Assembly (NCBI GenBank): GCA_017409265.1
Contig: JAFQSY010000075.1
Coordinates: 1 to 64,000 of the forward strand
Origin: Clostridia bacterium
Lineage (GTDB): Bacteria; Bacillota; Clostridia; Oscillospirales; Acutalibacteraceae
Direction: 5' to 3'
Length of the DNA: 64,000 bases
Part shown: positions 19,739 to 28,551 of the stretch, one piece after another
How the letters are laid out: each line of letters begins with the position of its first letter
Position numbering within the stretch: the stretch's first letter is position 1
Translations under genes and position numbers: made by a program
The notes under the pieces: model-generated
Told to the model about the DNA's origin: nothing
Seen by the model: only the letters and a program-made list of their open reading frames with translations
Database searches by the model: none

Positions 19739-19752
19739 CAAAACCTAAAAAG

Positions 19753-19780
19753 GACCCTCGGCGAAAGCCGGGGGTCTTTT
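19753..19780 (+). terminator. Intrinsic terminator of the 3527-residue protein gene
   Basis: The 10-bp stem GACCCTCGGC (19753-19762) pairs with 19767-19776 across a GAAA loop, with one wobble pair, and is followed by TTTT. It lies 14 bases after the stop codon. Confidence 0.8.
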
Positions 19781-19786
19781 GATACA

Positions 19787-19828
19787 AAAAAACAGTCTGT
19801 ACGGTATTTTTTCGTACAGACTGTTTTT
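19787..19828. terminator. Bidirectional terminator between convergent genes
   Basis: A perfect 12-bp stem, ACAGTCTGTACG at 19792-19803 with 19813-19824, is flanked by an A-run on the left and a T-run on the right. It can stop transcripts from both sides. It lies directly beyond the stop codon of the minus-strand GH89 gene. Confidence 0.85.
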
Positions 19829-19829
19829 G

Positions 19830-21935
19830 TTAATCCTCAAGAATTGCTCTTCTGTATTTTTCGAGCATTCTGCGCGCTGTTTCAACGGTATTGCCGTCGC
19901 TCGGAGCGTCGGGATTTGCAGTTGAAAGCCATTTACGCTCAAATTCGGCATAGTTTTTATAGAATTGATTGCCTCTGTAAATGTTTCTTTCGCAATGTTG
20001 TTTTCTTGTTGTGGTTGAGAATTTTCCTCTTTTCGGAAACTCATATGCAAGTCTTTCAAAAAAGCTCTGCCAACGCTTGACATAATATGTTTTAATCATT
20101 CCGCCCCATTCCTTCCACGCATAGTCGTAATTGACTGTGTTGGCAACGGGTCCCCAAAGAGTGACTTGAGTCAGAAGATTAAGTTCAAAATTCTGCTGGT
20201 CTTTTTCCGTGAAGGCAAGCTCTCGCGCTTCTTTGAGATGCTCGTGAAGAGTGAGCTCGGGTCTTGTCTGGAGAAGGTCATCAAGCTCCTCGCATATTTT
20301 AAGAAAAGCATTCGACGAACGTTCAAAAATATTGACATCCTTGTTGTTGAAGCCATACATAACCTTATCATAAAGATTTGAAACATAGTTGCTCATAACC
20401 TGACGGACAAGATCGCATGCATCATAAGCAAAGCCGTCCTTGGTTGCATTTTCAGCATTCAAAAGAAGCTCTGCAGCCTTGAAAAGCTTTTTATTATCAT
20501 ATCGAAGCTCGCGGAAATCATTTGGTGCAGTGTGACGAAGCTCCGTTGCGGGTCTTGCACAAATAACCGAGCCGGTTTCTCTACCCGTACATTTTTCGTT
20601 GTAACAGGTTTCGGCAAGAACATTCATGGCATCAACAAGGCATTTTTCCTTGCTGCCGTAGCGGCGGAATGAATAAGAGCGGAGCCATTCCTCAAGATTA
20701 ATCGGGGTATCCTCCGTAAGCATCTGAAATGCAAGGTCATAATAGAGAGGATTCTGAAAAATTCCTTCCATGAAAAGTCCTGTTCCGCTGCAGTTTTCGC
20801 ATTCAAGCGAAGAGTACGGATTGTCAGCAAGTGCTTTTATGCTGCCGTGGAGTGTGTTTCTGTCACCAAAGTTATGAAGATTACCAAGGATAAATTCATA
20901 GCCCCAGAAATTATCGTTTTCTTTATATTTGCTTCCGTCAATATCAAGAATGAGAAGTCTTTCTTTCGGAACAGATTTAACAATCTGTTCACGTAGCGAC
21001 CAGCTTTGCATAACCCAAACGGAATCCTTATCAAATTCCTTATACATGGTGTCGATTGCGCGTCCCACCTTCCAGAGATAATCTCTGGTTTTTACAGAAG
21101 GAGCGTTTTCATGGAATGGGTCGCAGGCATAATAATGATATGCTCCGAAAAGCTGACGCTGTTTTTCAAGAAGAGCAGTTCCGAACTTTTTGAAAACGGG
21201 GTCAGTCGGGTCAAGCTGATATGTAATCGGGAAGTTGCACCATGACGGAATCATGCGCAGACGTACTTTGTTGAAAAGTTTTGTTATCGTTGCGGGTACT
21301 GTTCCTGCAAAGCCCTGCTGAATCGGCGTCATACCGAGCTCGACCTCTCGCTCGATAATCTTTTTGCCGAGTTCAAGTCTGCTTTCAATATATTTAACGT
21401 CAGTAAGGCTGAAATATCCCGTGATGTTTGTCATAAGCTGCCACGGCCAAAAACCCGGACCCGAAATGAATGAGAGTGCGCCGGTTTCGCTGTAAGTGAA
21501 ATCTCGGAGAGTATAATACCAGACAGCTTCGCTGCCTACAACGGAAAGAGGCATGTTGATGCCGTTCATCGCCATAAAGTCAATTTCTTTTTCCCATTTA
21601 TCCCATTTCCAGAAGGCGAATGAATAGCCGAGTGTGCAGTAATTCATATATGCGCGTCTTTTCTGCGGAATAACCTTTCTGATTTTTTCTTCAAAAAGGG
21701 GAGCGGAAGAAACAGATATTTCGGTATTTCCGCAATGAGAAATATTAACGCCGCAATATGTTTTAAGATATGCGTAATATGCCATTGCCTGGCTGATTTT
21801 GCAGTCGCCGCAAAGAACAATTTTTCCGTTTTCGCAAAACAGTTCATATACATTTTTGCCGTCAACGCTTTCAATATTGCGTAGCTCAAACTTATCTGCA
21901 ATTTCAGGTGTGTTTCTTAAAATAAGATTTTTCAT
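19830..21935 (-). CDS. GH89 family alpha-N-acetylglucosaminidase
   Basis: The product (701 residues) resembles the NAGLU family, which removes terminal alpha-linked N-acetylglucosamine from glycans such as heparan sulfate or gastric-type mucin. The family signature is clear at about residues 115-165 (NYCTLGYSFAFWKWDKWEKEIDFMAMNGIN, shown in part). Candidate catalytic glutamates are E276 (DPFHENAP) and E390 (GLFMEGIFQN), matching the two conserved glutamates of the family. A start at 21998 is possible, but ATG 21935 has GGGAG five bases from it and lies downstream of a promoter at 21970-21998. No signal peptide is present, so the enzyme should be cytoplasmic and act on imported oligosaccharides. 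It is monocistronic, convergent with the giant genes and divergent from pyrH. The exact substrate is not readable. Confidence 0.85.
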   Translation of the reverse strand: MKNLILRNTPEIADKFELRNIESVDGKNVYELFCENGKIVLCGDCKISQAMAYYAYLKTYCGVNISHCGNTEISVSSAPLFEEKIRKVIPQKRRAYMNYCTLGYSFAFWKWDKWEKEIDFMAMNGINMPLSVVGSEAVWYYTLRDFTYSETGALSFISGPGFWPWQLMTNITGYFSLTDVKYIESRLELGKKIIEREVELGMTPIQQGFAGTVPATITKLFNKVRLRMIPSWCNFPITYQLDPTDPVFKKFGTALLEKQRQLFGAYHYYACDPFHENAPSVKTRDYLWKVGRAIDTMYKEFDKDSVWVMQSWSLREQIVKSVPKERLLILDIDGSKYKENDNFWGYEFILGNLHNFGDRNTLHGSIKALADNPYSSLECENCSGTGLFMEGIFQNPLYYDLAFQMLTEDTPINLEEWLRSYSFRRYGSKEKCLVDAMNVLAETCYNEKCTGRETGSVICARPATELRHTAPNDFRELRYDNKKLFKAAELLLNAENATKDGFAYDACDLVRQVMSNYVSNLYDKVMYGFNNKDVNIFERSSNAFLKICEELDDLLQTRPELTLHEHLKEARELAFTEKDQQNFELNLLTQVTLWGPVANTVNYDYAWKEWGGMIKTYYVKRWQSFFERLAYEFPKRGKFSTTTRKQHCERNIYRGNQFYKNYAEFERKWLSTANPDAPSDGNTVETARRMLEKYRRAILED

Positions 21936-21969
21936 TGATATCTCCCAATAAAAATGATTATACAAATTT

Positions 21970-21998
21970 ATTATACAACAAAACGCATATACAGGCAA
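21970..21998 (-). promoter_or_regulatory. Sigma-A-type promoter of the GH89 gene
   Basis: On the minus strand TTGCCT (21998-21993) and TATAAT (21975-21970) are 17 bases apart, 35 bases upstream of ATG 21935. Confidence 0.65.
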
Positions 21999-22111
21999 GT
22001 TTTTTTGATGAATTAACAGAATGTTTATTTATTTTAAACACAAAAACAGTAAACTAACATTATAATAATAAAATTAAAAGAGAAAATTTTGCATAAAATA
22101 TGAAATAAAGC

Positions 22112-22140
22112 TTTACACTTTGCCTTAAATAAAGTAAAAT
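22112..22140 (+). promoter_or_regulatory. Sigma-A-type promoter of the pyrH-frr-uppS run
   Basis: TTTACA at 22112-22117 and TAAAAT at 22135-22140 are 17 bases apart, 45 bases upstream of the pyrH start. The surroundings are very AT-rich. Confidence 0.6.
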
Positions 22141-22185
22141 ATATATTAATAATATCTATAATTTGTTAAAAAGGCGGTATCCTAC

Positions 22186-22896
22186 ATGAAACCTGTTTAT
22201 AAGCGAATCCTTCTCAAGCTCAGCGGTGAAGTTCTTGCTGGCGGGAAGGGTCACGGCTTTGATTTTGACACAATCAATTCCATCTGTTCGTCAGTAAGTG
22301 AGCTTACAAAGCTTGGAGTTGAGGTCGGACTTGTCGTCGGCGGCGGAAATTTCTGGAGAGGCCGTTCAGGCGGTAATATGGACAGAACTCGTGCAGACCA
22401 TATCGGTATGCTTGCAACCGTTATGAACTCTCTCGCTCTTGCAGATGCTCTTGAGCAGTATGGGGTTAATGTCAGAGTTCAGAGTGCAATTGAGATGCAC
22501 CAGATAGCTGAAACATATATCAGAAACAGAGCGGTACGTCACCTTGAAAAAGGCAGACTTGTTATCTTTGCAAGCGGAACAGGCAACCCGTTTTTCTCAA
22601 CAGATACCTGTGCAGCATTAAGAGCGGCTGAAATAAAGGCAGACATCATCTTTAAGGCAACAAATGTTGACGGCGTTTACGATAAGGATCCCAATAAATA
22701 TCCCGATGCAGTCAAGTATGATGTTGTTACTCACAGTGAGGTGCTTGAAAAGGACCTCAAGGTTATGGATTCAACGGCAGCTTCGCTTTGCCGTGACAAT
22801 AATATTCCGATTCTTGTTTTCAATCTTGAAAACCCGGAAAATATAATCAAAGCAGTTCTCGGTGAAAACATCGGAACAATAGTCAAGGAGGGCTAA
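22186..22896 (+). CDS. pyrH: UMP kinase
   Basis: Bacterial UMP kinase of the amino acid kinase fold converts UMP and ATP to UDP in the cytoplasm, feeding all pyrimidine nucleotides. The 236-residue length is typical. Motifs include [11 protein letters not shown] at the N-terminus (ATP site), GGGNFWRGR around residue 52, [15 protein letters not shown] in the UMP site region, and [11 protein letters not shown] near residue 160. The start ATG has a modest GGCGG ribosome site. It is followed after three bases by frr, the usual Firmicutes order. In many lineages rpsB and tsf precede it; here a promoter and the divergent GH89 gene take that place. Confidence 0.97.
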   Translation: MKPVYKRILLKLSGEVLAGGKGHGFDFDTINSICSSVSELTKLGVEVGLVVGGGNFWRGRSGGNMDRTRADHIGMLATVMNSLALADALEQYGVNVRVQSAIEMHQIAETYIRNRAVRHLEKGRLVIFASGTGNPFFSTDTCAALRAAEIKADIIFKATNVDGVYDKDPNKYPDAVKYDVVTHSEVLEKDLKVMDSTAASLCRDNNIPILVFNLENPENIIKAVLGENIGTIVKEG

Positions 22897-22899
22897 AAT

Positions 22900-23454
22900 A
22901 TGCAGACAGTTTTTGCGTTGGCAGAAGAGAAAATGGGCAAGACCCTAACCGCACTTAAAAACGAGTATTCATCAATGAGAGCAGGAAGAGCAAACCCTTC
23001 CGTTCTCGATAAAATCAGAGTTGATTATTACGGAACTCCCACACCCATCAACCAGATGGCGGCTGTTGCAGTTGCAGAGGCAAGAATCCTCACAATTCAG
23101 CCTTGGGATACCTCAACTCTTCACACAATCGAAAAGGCTATTCAGGCATCGGATATCGGCATCAATCCCCAGAACGATGGCAGAATCATCCGCCTTGTGT
23201 TCCCTCAGATTACAGAGGAACGCCGTAAGGATCTTTGCAAGGAAGTCAAGAAGCTTGCAGAGGATTCAAAGGTTTCAATCCGTTCAACAAGACGTGACTG
23301 CATAGATAAGGTGAAGAAGATGGAAAAGGCTTCGGAAATAACAGAAGATGACCTTAAGCAGGCAGAAAAGAAGCTTCAGGATATCACCGATAAGTATACC
23401 AAGGATATCGATAAGCTTTCCGAAGAAAAAGAAAAGGACATTATGGAAATCTGA
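22900..23454 (+). CDS. frr: Ribosome recycling factor
   Basis: RRF splits post-termination 70S ribosomes together with EF-G. The 184 residues match the family length of about 185. Recognisable stretches are MRAGRANPSVLDKIRVDYYGTPTPI in domain I (quoted within it: RAGRANPSVLD), the ILTIQPWD segment in domain II, and the helical C-terminus with RDCIDKVKKMEK. A GGAGGG ribosome site overlaps the end of pyrH, and the gap is only three bases, so the two genes are probably translationally linked. An imperfect-terminator hairpin follows before uppS. Confidence 0.97.
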   Translation: MQTVFALAEEKMGKTLTALKNEYSSMRAGRANPSVLDKIRVDYYGTPTPINQMAAVAVAEARILTIQPWDTSTLHTIEKAIQASDIGINPQNDGRIIRLVFPQITEERRKDLCKEVKKLAEDSKVSIRSTRRDCIDKVKKMEKASEITEDDLKQAEKKLQDITDKYTKDIDKLSEEKEKDIMEI

Positions 23455-23468
23455 TTTCGTTTATTTTT

Positions 23469-23494
23469 CAGAGGGCAGTTACCCCTGCCCTCTG
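23469..23494 (+). other. 10-bp hairpin between frr and uppS, no T-tract
   Basis: CAGAGGGCAG at 23469-23478 pairs perfectly with 23485-23494 over a six-base loop. It is followed by ATAGGGTAACG, so it is not a standard terminator. It could attenuate transcription or protect the upstream mRNA. Confidence 0.5.
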
Positions 23495-23547
23495 ATAGGG
23501 TAACGAGTATAATCTGAACCTACCTGTTGAAGGAGTCGGTTGAAAAA

Positions 23548-24279
23548 ATGACAAAGGAAGAACTTTCGAATATATCTCTGCCGCGCCATATCGGCATAAT
23601 TATGGACGGCAACGGACGTTGGGCAAAGCAGAGGGGGCTTAAAAGAAGTGAAGGACATAAAGAAGGCGCAAAGGTGTTCCGCGCAATCTGCGATTATGCT
23701 GCCGAAATCGGTATTGAATGTCTGACCTTTTATGCTTTTTCAACCGAAAATTGGAAGCGCCCTGCCGATGAGGTTGAGGCGATAATGAATCTTTTTAGAG
23801 ATTATCTGTTTGAAGCTCAGGAGAGAGAAGAAGAAAACGAGGCAAAGGGAATGAGTATACGCTATATCGGCGACAGAAAGGCTTTGCCCGGGGATATAAT
23901 CAATCTTATAAATCAGCTTGAAGCAAAATCGGCTGATAAAAACACAATAACGGTTAACCTTGCCGTTAACTACGGAGGAAGAGATGAAATTCTTCATTCT
24001 GTAAAAGAAATTGCAAAAAAAGTTGCAACGGGTGAGCTTAAACCCGAAGAAATAACGTTGAAAAATATAGACGATAATTTGTATACCGCAGGTCTGCCTG
24101 ACCCGGATTTGATAATCAGACCGAGCGGTGAATACCGTCTTTCAAATTTCCTTATCTGGCAGGCAGCATATTCCGAATTTTGGTTTTCGGATATTCTTTG
24201 GCCTGATTTTACTGCAAACGATCTTGATAAGGCGATTATAGATTACAGCAAAAGAAGCAGACGCTTTGGCGGAGTTTAA
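23548..24279 (+). CDS. uppS: Isoprenyl transferase (undecaprenyl diphosphate synthase)
   Basis: This cis-prenyltransferase extends farnesyl diphosphate with isopentenyl diphosphate to the C55 carrier used in peptidoglycan and surface polymer synthesis. Motifs are HIGIIMDGNGRWAKQRG near the N-terminus with the catalytic Asp, FYAFSTENWKRP, and the C-terminal DLIIRPSGEYRLSNFLIWQ region (RPSGExRLSNF). A TTG at 23527 could extend the frame, but ATG 23548 gives the usual family N-terminus of 243 residues and has GAAGGAG 12 bases upstream. It is followed by cdsA, as in most Firmicutes. Confidence 0.96.
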   Translation: MTKEELSNISLPRHIGIIMDGNGRWAKQRGLKRSEGHKEGAKVFRAICDYAAEIGIECLTFYAFSTENWKRPADEVEAIMNLFRDYLFEAQEREEENEAKGMSIRYIGDRKALPGDIINLINQLEAKSADKNTITVNLAVNYGGRDEILHSVKEIAKKVATGELKPEEITLKNIDDNLYTAGLPDPDLIIRPSGEYRLSNFLIWQAAYSEFWFSDILWPDFTANDLDKAIIDYSKRSRRFGGV

Positions 24280-24334
24280 GGGGTGATTTAAAAAGTAAAA
24301 CATATGAAAATAAAAACGAATTGAGAGTGAAAAT

Positions 24335-25204
24335 ATGAAAGTAAGAATTATAACAGGTGTAATCTGCGCACTTATAGTAATAATGCTGCTTGTGTTCACA
24401 GGTCTTGGTTTTCAGGGTGTTATGAGTATCCCCATGGGCGCTATAGCCTCAATTGCAGCATATGAAGTAATGCGTGTTTCAAAATGTAAAAATAAAGTTC
24501 TGACAGCTGTTTCAATGGTTGTTGCGGCAATCGGACCTGCATATGTTGATTTCGACCTTCAGAAATATGTTCCCGTGCCTATTTCGGTGCTGATTATAGT
24601 TTACGTTATTGCGTTGCTGATAATTATGCTTAAATTTTATGAAACAACAAAGTTTGAGCATGTTGCGCTTGCTCTTTTTGCAACGCTAGCAATTCCCGGT
24701 TCGCTCGGAACATTTTTTAAGGTCAGAGATCTTTGCGTTGAATATCCTGACCTTTTCCAGCGCTCACATTGTGTATTCCTTATCCTTTGCGCCATGTACT
24801 GCGCTTGGATGAGTGACACATGGGCATATTTTGTCGGCAGCAAGTTCGGCAAACATAAGCTTGCACCTAAAATCAGTCCCAAGAAGTCTGTTGAGGGTGC
24901 AATCGGCGGCGTTTTCGGTAATGCTCTTTTCTGCGTGGTAACATATTTTGTTTGTGACTATACATGCTTCCGAAATGAAACACTCAATGTTTGGGTTGTG
25001 TTTGCAGGCTCGATTATTCTTGCAATTCTCGGTATGTGCGGAGATCTTTCGGCATCAGTTATTAAAAGAAACTTCGGCGAAAAGGATTTCGGAAATCTTT
25101 TCCCCGGTCACGGCGGAGTGCTTGACAGGATTGACAGCTTTCTTGTAACAATGCCCTCACTTTATGTTATGATTCAGATAGGTCTTGCAATAGCAGGAAA
25201 ATAA
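24335..25204 (+). CDS. cdsA: Phosphatidate cytidylyltransferase
   Basis: CDP-diacylglycerol synthase, an integral membrane enzyme using CTP and phosphatidate, makes the precursor of phosphatidylglycerol, cardiolipin and other phospholipids. The 289-residue product has several hydrophobic segments from residue 5 onward. Its C-terminal family signature is SVIKRNFGEKDFGNLFPGHGG continuing to VLDRIDS, with the catalytic Asp pair (quoted in part: KDFGNLFPGHGGVLDRIDS). The ribosome site (GAGAGTG) is weak. It lies 55 bases after uppS and 19 bases before dxr, consistent with one operon. Confidence 0.95.
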   Translation: MKVRIITGVICALIVIMLLVFTGLGFQGVMSIPMGAIASIAAYEVMRVSKCKNKVLTAVSMVVAAIGPAYVDFDLQKYVPVPISVLIIVYVIALLIIMLKFYETTKFEHVALALFATLAIPGSLGTFFKVRDLCVEYPDLFQRSHCVFLILCAMYCAWMSDTWAYFVGSKFGKHKLAPKISPKKSVEGAIGGVFGNALFCVVTYFVCDYTCFRNETLNVWVVFAGSIILAILGMCGDLSASVIKRNFGEKDFGNLFPGHGGVLDRIDSFLVTMPSLYVMIQIGLAIAGK

Positions 25205-25223
25205 TTTAAGGATTTGATTTTAA

Positions 25224-26369
25224 ATGACCAAAACCCTTGCCGTTCTCGGCTCAACAGGTTCAATAGGGGTTCAGGCTCTTGAGGTGGCGGAGCTTTCGGG
25301 CTTTGAGGTTATTGCTCTTACAGCGAACTCAAGAACAGATATAATTGAGCAGCAAATCAGGAAATTCAGTCCGCGCGTTGCGGCGGTTGCAGATGAAAAA
25401 GCGGCGGCTGATTTAAAAATCAGAGTTGCCGATACCTCAACAAAGATTCTTGCAGGCAGGCAGGGTGTTGAAGAATGTGCGTGCTGCGGTGCGGATACGG
25501 TGCTTAACAGCATTGTCGGCATTGCAGGTCTTGCACCTACTCTTGCGGCGATAGAAGCAGGCAGCAACATTGCGCTTGCAAATAAAGAAACGCTCGTTGC
25601 AGGCGGAAAAATCGTTCTTGATGCAGCAGAGAAAAGGGGAGTCTCGATTCTTCCTGTTGACAGTGAGCATTCGGCTATCTTTCAGTCGCTTCAGGGCTGT
25701 CAGAGCAAAAAGCAGATTAAAAGACTCATTCTTACTGCATCAGGTGGACCGTTTTTCGGTAAGAAGCGTGAAGAGCTTGAAAAGGTTACTCTTGAGCAGG
25801 CTCTCAATCATCCCAATTGGAGCATGGGTGCAAAAATAACCATCGACTCTGCTACAATGATGAACAAGGGTCTGGAACTTATTGAAGCTGCATGGCTTTT
25901 CGGCATGAAGGCGGCGGATATTGATATTCTTGTTCACAGACAGAGTATAGTTCATTCACTTGTTGAATATGTTGATAATTCTGTTATTGCGCAGCTCGGA
26001 GTCCCTGATATGAGAATACCGATTCAGTATGCGCTGACTTATCCCGACAGATTTGAGAGTCCCGTAAAGCAGCTCGATTTGGCGCAGGCAGCAACACTTA
26101 CTTTTGAAAAGCCTGATTATGAAACCTTTTCCTGCATAAACTTATGCAGAAGAGCTTTTGAAAAAGGCGGTCTTTACCCTGCGGCTGTAAATGCCGCAAA
26201 TGAAAAGGCAAATGAGCTTTTCAGAAGCGGGAAAATTAAATTTCTCGATATCCCGAAGGCTGTTGAAGCGGCTTTCGACTACACGGCAGATGTTTCGGAA
26301 TACACTTTGGAACAGGTTTTTGAAACCGACAGTCTGGTGCGCACCGAAACAGAAAGGTTATTTATATGA
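25224..26369 (+). CDS. dxr: 1-deoxy-D-xylulose 5-phosphate reductoisomerase
   Basis: DXR makes 2-C-methylerythritol 4-phosphate with NADPH, the committed step of the MEP isoprenoid pathway. Seen in the 381-residue product are the NADPH fold LGSTGSIGVQALEV, the ANKETLVAGG segment, metal and substrate residues in VDSEHSAIFQ, SGGPFF, the NHPNWSMGAKITIDSATMMN core (IDSATMMNKGLE) and DILVHRQSIVHS. An AAGGAT ribosome site precedes the ATG. The stop overlaps the start of rseP (ATGA), indicating coupled translation. Together with ispG two genes on, two MEP enzymes sit in this operon. Confidence 0.97.
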   Translation: MTKTLAVLGSTGSIGVQALEVAELSGFEVIALTANSRTDIIEQQIRKFSPRVAAVADEKAAADLKIRVADTSTKILAGRQGVEECACCGADTVLNSIVGIAGLAPTLAAIEAGSNIALANKETLVAGGKIVLDAAEKRGVSILPVDSEHSAIFQSLQGCQSKKQIKRLILTASGGPFFGKKREELEKVTLEQALNHPNWSMGAKITIDSATMMNKGLELIEAAWLFGMKAADIDILVHRQSIVHSLVEYVDNSVIAQLGVPDMRIPIQYALTYPDRFESPVKQLDLAQAATLTFEKPDYETFSCINLCRRAFEKGGLYPAAVNAANEKANELFRSGKIKFLDIPKAVEAAFDYTADVSEYTLEQVFETDSLVRTETERLFI

Positions 26370-27448
26370 AAGCAATTTCGCTTGTTTCCGCAGCGGCGGT
26401 TTGGGGAAAGGTGTGGCCGATTCTTATTGCCATTCTTTTCTTCGGATTAATTATAATGTTCCATGAGTTTGGCCATTTTATTTTTGCAAAGCTCTTTAAA
26501 GTTCAGGTCAATGAATTTTCAATGGGCATGGGACCGACTTTGTTTAAATTTAAAAAAGGTGAAACAAAATATTCTCTCCGTCTTTTACCTATCGGCGGCT
26601 TTGTCAGTATGGAAGGCGAGGACGAAGAAAGTGAGAATGAAAGAGCATTCTCAAACAAGCCCGTTTGGCAGAGATTTATCATCGTTGCCGCAGGCGGCGT
26701 TGTTAACCTCATAATGGGCGTAATTATCGTTGCAATAATGCTTTGCCAGAGCGAGCTTATAGGACTTCCTCAGATTCATTCCTTCCATGAGAATGCAGTC
26801 AGCAGTCAGCACGGCTTGCAGGTTGGCGATAAGATAAAGAAAATCAACGGTAAAAAAGTTTTTTCGGAATATGATTTGAGCTTTCTCATGGCAAGAGATA
26901 AAGACGGAATAATTGATTTCGTTGTTGAAAGAGAAGGCGAGAAGATAAATCTTGATGCAGTTAAATTTCAAACAGTTGATAACAACGGAACACTTACAAT
27001 CATTTATGATTTTATAATCCAAGGTGTTGAGCCGGGATTTTTATCAGTTACCCAAAATGCGGTTCTTGAATCTGTTTCGATTGGCAGAGTTGTCTGGATA
27101 AGTCTTATGGACTTGGTAACAGGTCAGTACGGCTTGAGCGACCTTTCGGGTCCGATTGGCACGGTTTCTATCATAGCCGATGCGGCGCAGAGCGCAACGC
27201 AGCAGATGGATTGGACAATGCTTCTGATGATAATGGCGCTGATTGCAATTAACATCGGACTCTTCAATCTTCTTCCTCTTCCCGCACTTGACGGCGGCAG
27301 ACTTTTCTTCATGGCAATTGAGCTTATATTCAGAAAGCCCGTGCCGAAAAAATATGAAGGCTGGGTTCATGCAGTTGGTCTTGTACTTCTCATGCTTTTG
27401 ATGGTTGTTATCTCATTCAGCGATATTATGAGGCTGATAAAGGGTTAG
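26366..27448 (+). CDS. rseP: RIP metalloprotease, site-2 protease family
   Basis: This intramembrane zinc protease (RseP/RasP) cleaves membrane-embedded anti-sigma factors and signal peptide remnants. The zinc motif HEFGH is at residues 33-37 in the first membrane segment, and the third ligand motif NLLPLPALDGGR lies near the C-terminus. A PDZ-like domain is in between (GLQVGDKIKKINGKKV, around residues 150-210). Its 360 residues are slightly shorter than E. coli RseP because there is one PDZ rather than two. It starts within the last codons of dxr by ATGA overlap and ends seven bases before ispG. Confidence 0.93.
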   Translation: MKAISLVSAAAVWGKVWPILIAILFFGLIIMFHEFGHFIFAKLFKVQVNEFSMGMGPTLFKFKKGETKYSLRLLPIGGFVSMEGEDEESENERAFSNKPVWQRFIIVAAGGVVNLIMGVIIVAIMLCQSELIGLPQIHSFHENAVSSQHGLQVGDKIKKINGKKVFSEYDLSFLMARDKDGIIDFVVEREGEKINLDAVKFQTVDNNGTLTIIYDFIIQGVEPGFLSVTQNAVLESVSIGRVVWISLMDLVTGQYGLSDLSGPIGTVSIIADAAQSATQQMDWTMLLMIMALIAINIGLFNLLPLPALDGGRLFFMAIELIFRKPVPKKYEGWVHAVGLVLLMLLMVVISFSDIMRLIKG

Positions 27449-27455
27449 GTGAAAT

Positions 27456-28505
27456 ATGATTAGGCGAAACAGCAAGCGAGTAAAGGTTGGTAATATTTAT
27501 ATCGGCGGAAATGAAAAAATAACCGTTCAGTCAATGCTTAACCGCCCAGCTTCGGACATTGAAGGAAGCATCAGACAGGCAGTTGAGCTTGAAAAAGCGG
27601 GCTGTGAGATTATCCGCGCTGCAGTGCCCGATATGGCGGCGGTAAAGCTTATAGAAAAACTCAAGGAAAATCTTACCGTACCCGTTGTTGCGGATATTCA
27701 TTTTGATTACCGCCTTGCGCTTGCAAGCCTTGATGCAGGTGTTGATAAAATCAGAATCAATCCAGGCAATATCGGCTCGATGGATAGAGTCAAAGCTGTT
27801 GCGGATGCATGCAAAGCCAAAAATGTTCCCATTCGTATCGGTGTAAATTCGGGCTCACTTGAAAAAGAACTTCTCTTAAAATACGGCTCACCTTGTGCTG
27901 AGGCGCTTGCCGAGAGTGCACTTAACCATGTGTCGCTTCTTGAACAATGCGATTTTGACGATATTGTTATTTCGATTAAATCATCTTCAGTTCCGATCAT
28001 GATGGATTCTTACCGTCTTGTTGCCGAGAAATGCAATTATCCTCTGCACCTCGGCGTTACCGAGGCAGGCACACACGACATGGCGCTTATCAAATCCTCT
28101 GTCGGAATCGGTGCACTTCTGCTTGAAGGTATCGGCGACACAATCAGAGTTTCAATGACCGATGATCCTGTCAATGAGGTTTCTGCAGCAAACGGAATTT
28201 TGAAGGCATGCGGTATAAAAAAAGACGGCGTTGATATTGTTGCCTGCCCGACCTGCGGCAGAACAAAGATTGACCTCATCGGTCTTGCAAAAGAGGTTGA
28301 ATCAAGGCTTTCGGGATACAAGAAAAATATTAAGGTTGCCGTTATGGGCTGTGCGGTCAACGGACCCGGCGAAGCACGTGAGGCAGATATCGGAATTGCA
28401 GGCGGTGACGGCTGCGCTCTTATTTTCAAAAAGGGCGAAATAGTTTGCAAGGTTCCCGAAAACGAAGCTGTCGATATACTTATAAAAGAAATAGAAAAGA
28501 TATAA
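27456..28505 (+). CDS. ispG: 4-hydroxy-3-methylbut-2-enyl diphosphate synthase
   Basis: IspG (GcpE) is a cytoplasmic [4Fe-4S] enzyme that converts methylerythritol cyclodiphosphate to HMBPP, the penultimate MEP step. The N-terminal TIM-barrel part shows VGGNEKITVQSM-like sequence (here IGGNEKITVQSML) and VADIHFDYRLAL. The cluster cysteines are in ACPTCGR around residue 265 and MGCAVNGPGEAREADIG around residue 300. Its 349 residues fit the short bacterial form. Its position between rseP and polC, where Bacillus has proS, is common in Clostridia. Confidence 0.96.
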   Translation: MIRRNSKRVKVGNIYIGGNEKITVQSMLNRPASDIEGSIRQAVELEKAGCEIIRAAVPDMAAVKLIEKLKENLTVPVVADIHFDYRLALASLDAGVDKIRINPGNIGSMDRVKAVADACKAKNVPIRIGVNSGSLEKELLLKYGSPCAEALAESALNHVSLLEQCDFDDIVISIKSSSVPIMMDSYRLVAEKCNYPLHLGVTEAGTHDMALIKSSVGIGALLLEGIGDTIRVSMTDDPVNEVSAANGILKACGIKKDGVDIVACPTCGRTKIDLIGLAKEVESRLSGYKKNIKVAVMGCAVNGPGEAREADIGIAGGDGCALIFKKGEIVCKVPENEAVDILIKEIEKI

Positions 28506-28509
28506 CCAC

Positions 28510-28529
28510 AGGGCAGAGAAATCTGCCCT
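28510..28529 (+). other. 8-bp hairpin with GAAA loop between ispG and polC
   Basis: AGGGCAGA (28510-28517) and its complement (28522-28529) close a GAAA loop. No T-run follows, so readthrough into polC is likely. It is another tetraloop hairpin of the kind seen after other genes here. Confidence 0.5.
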
Positions 28530-28551
28530 CATTTAGACTGTCGAGGGTAAA

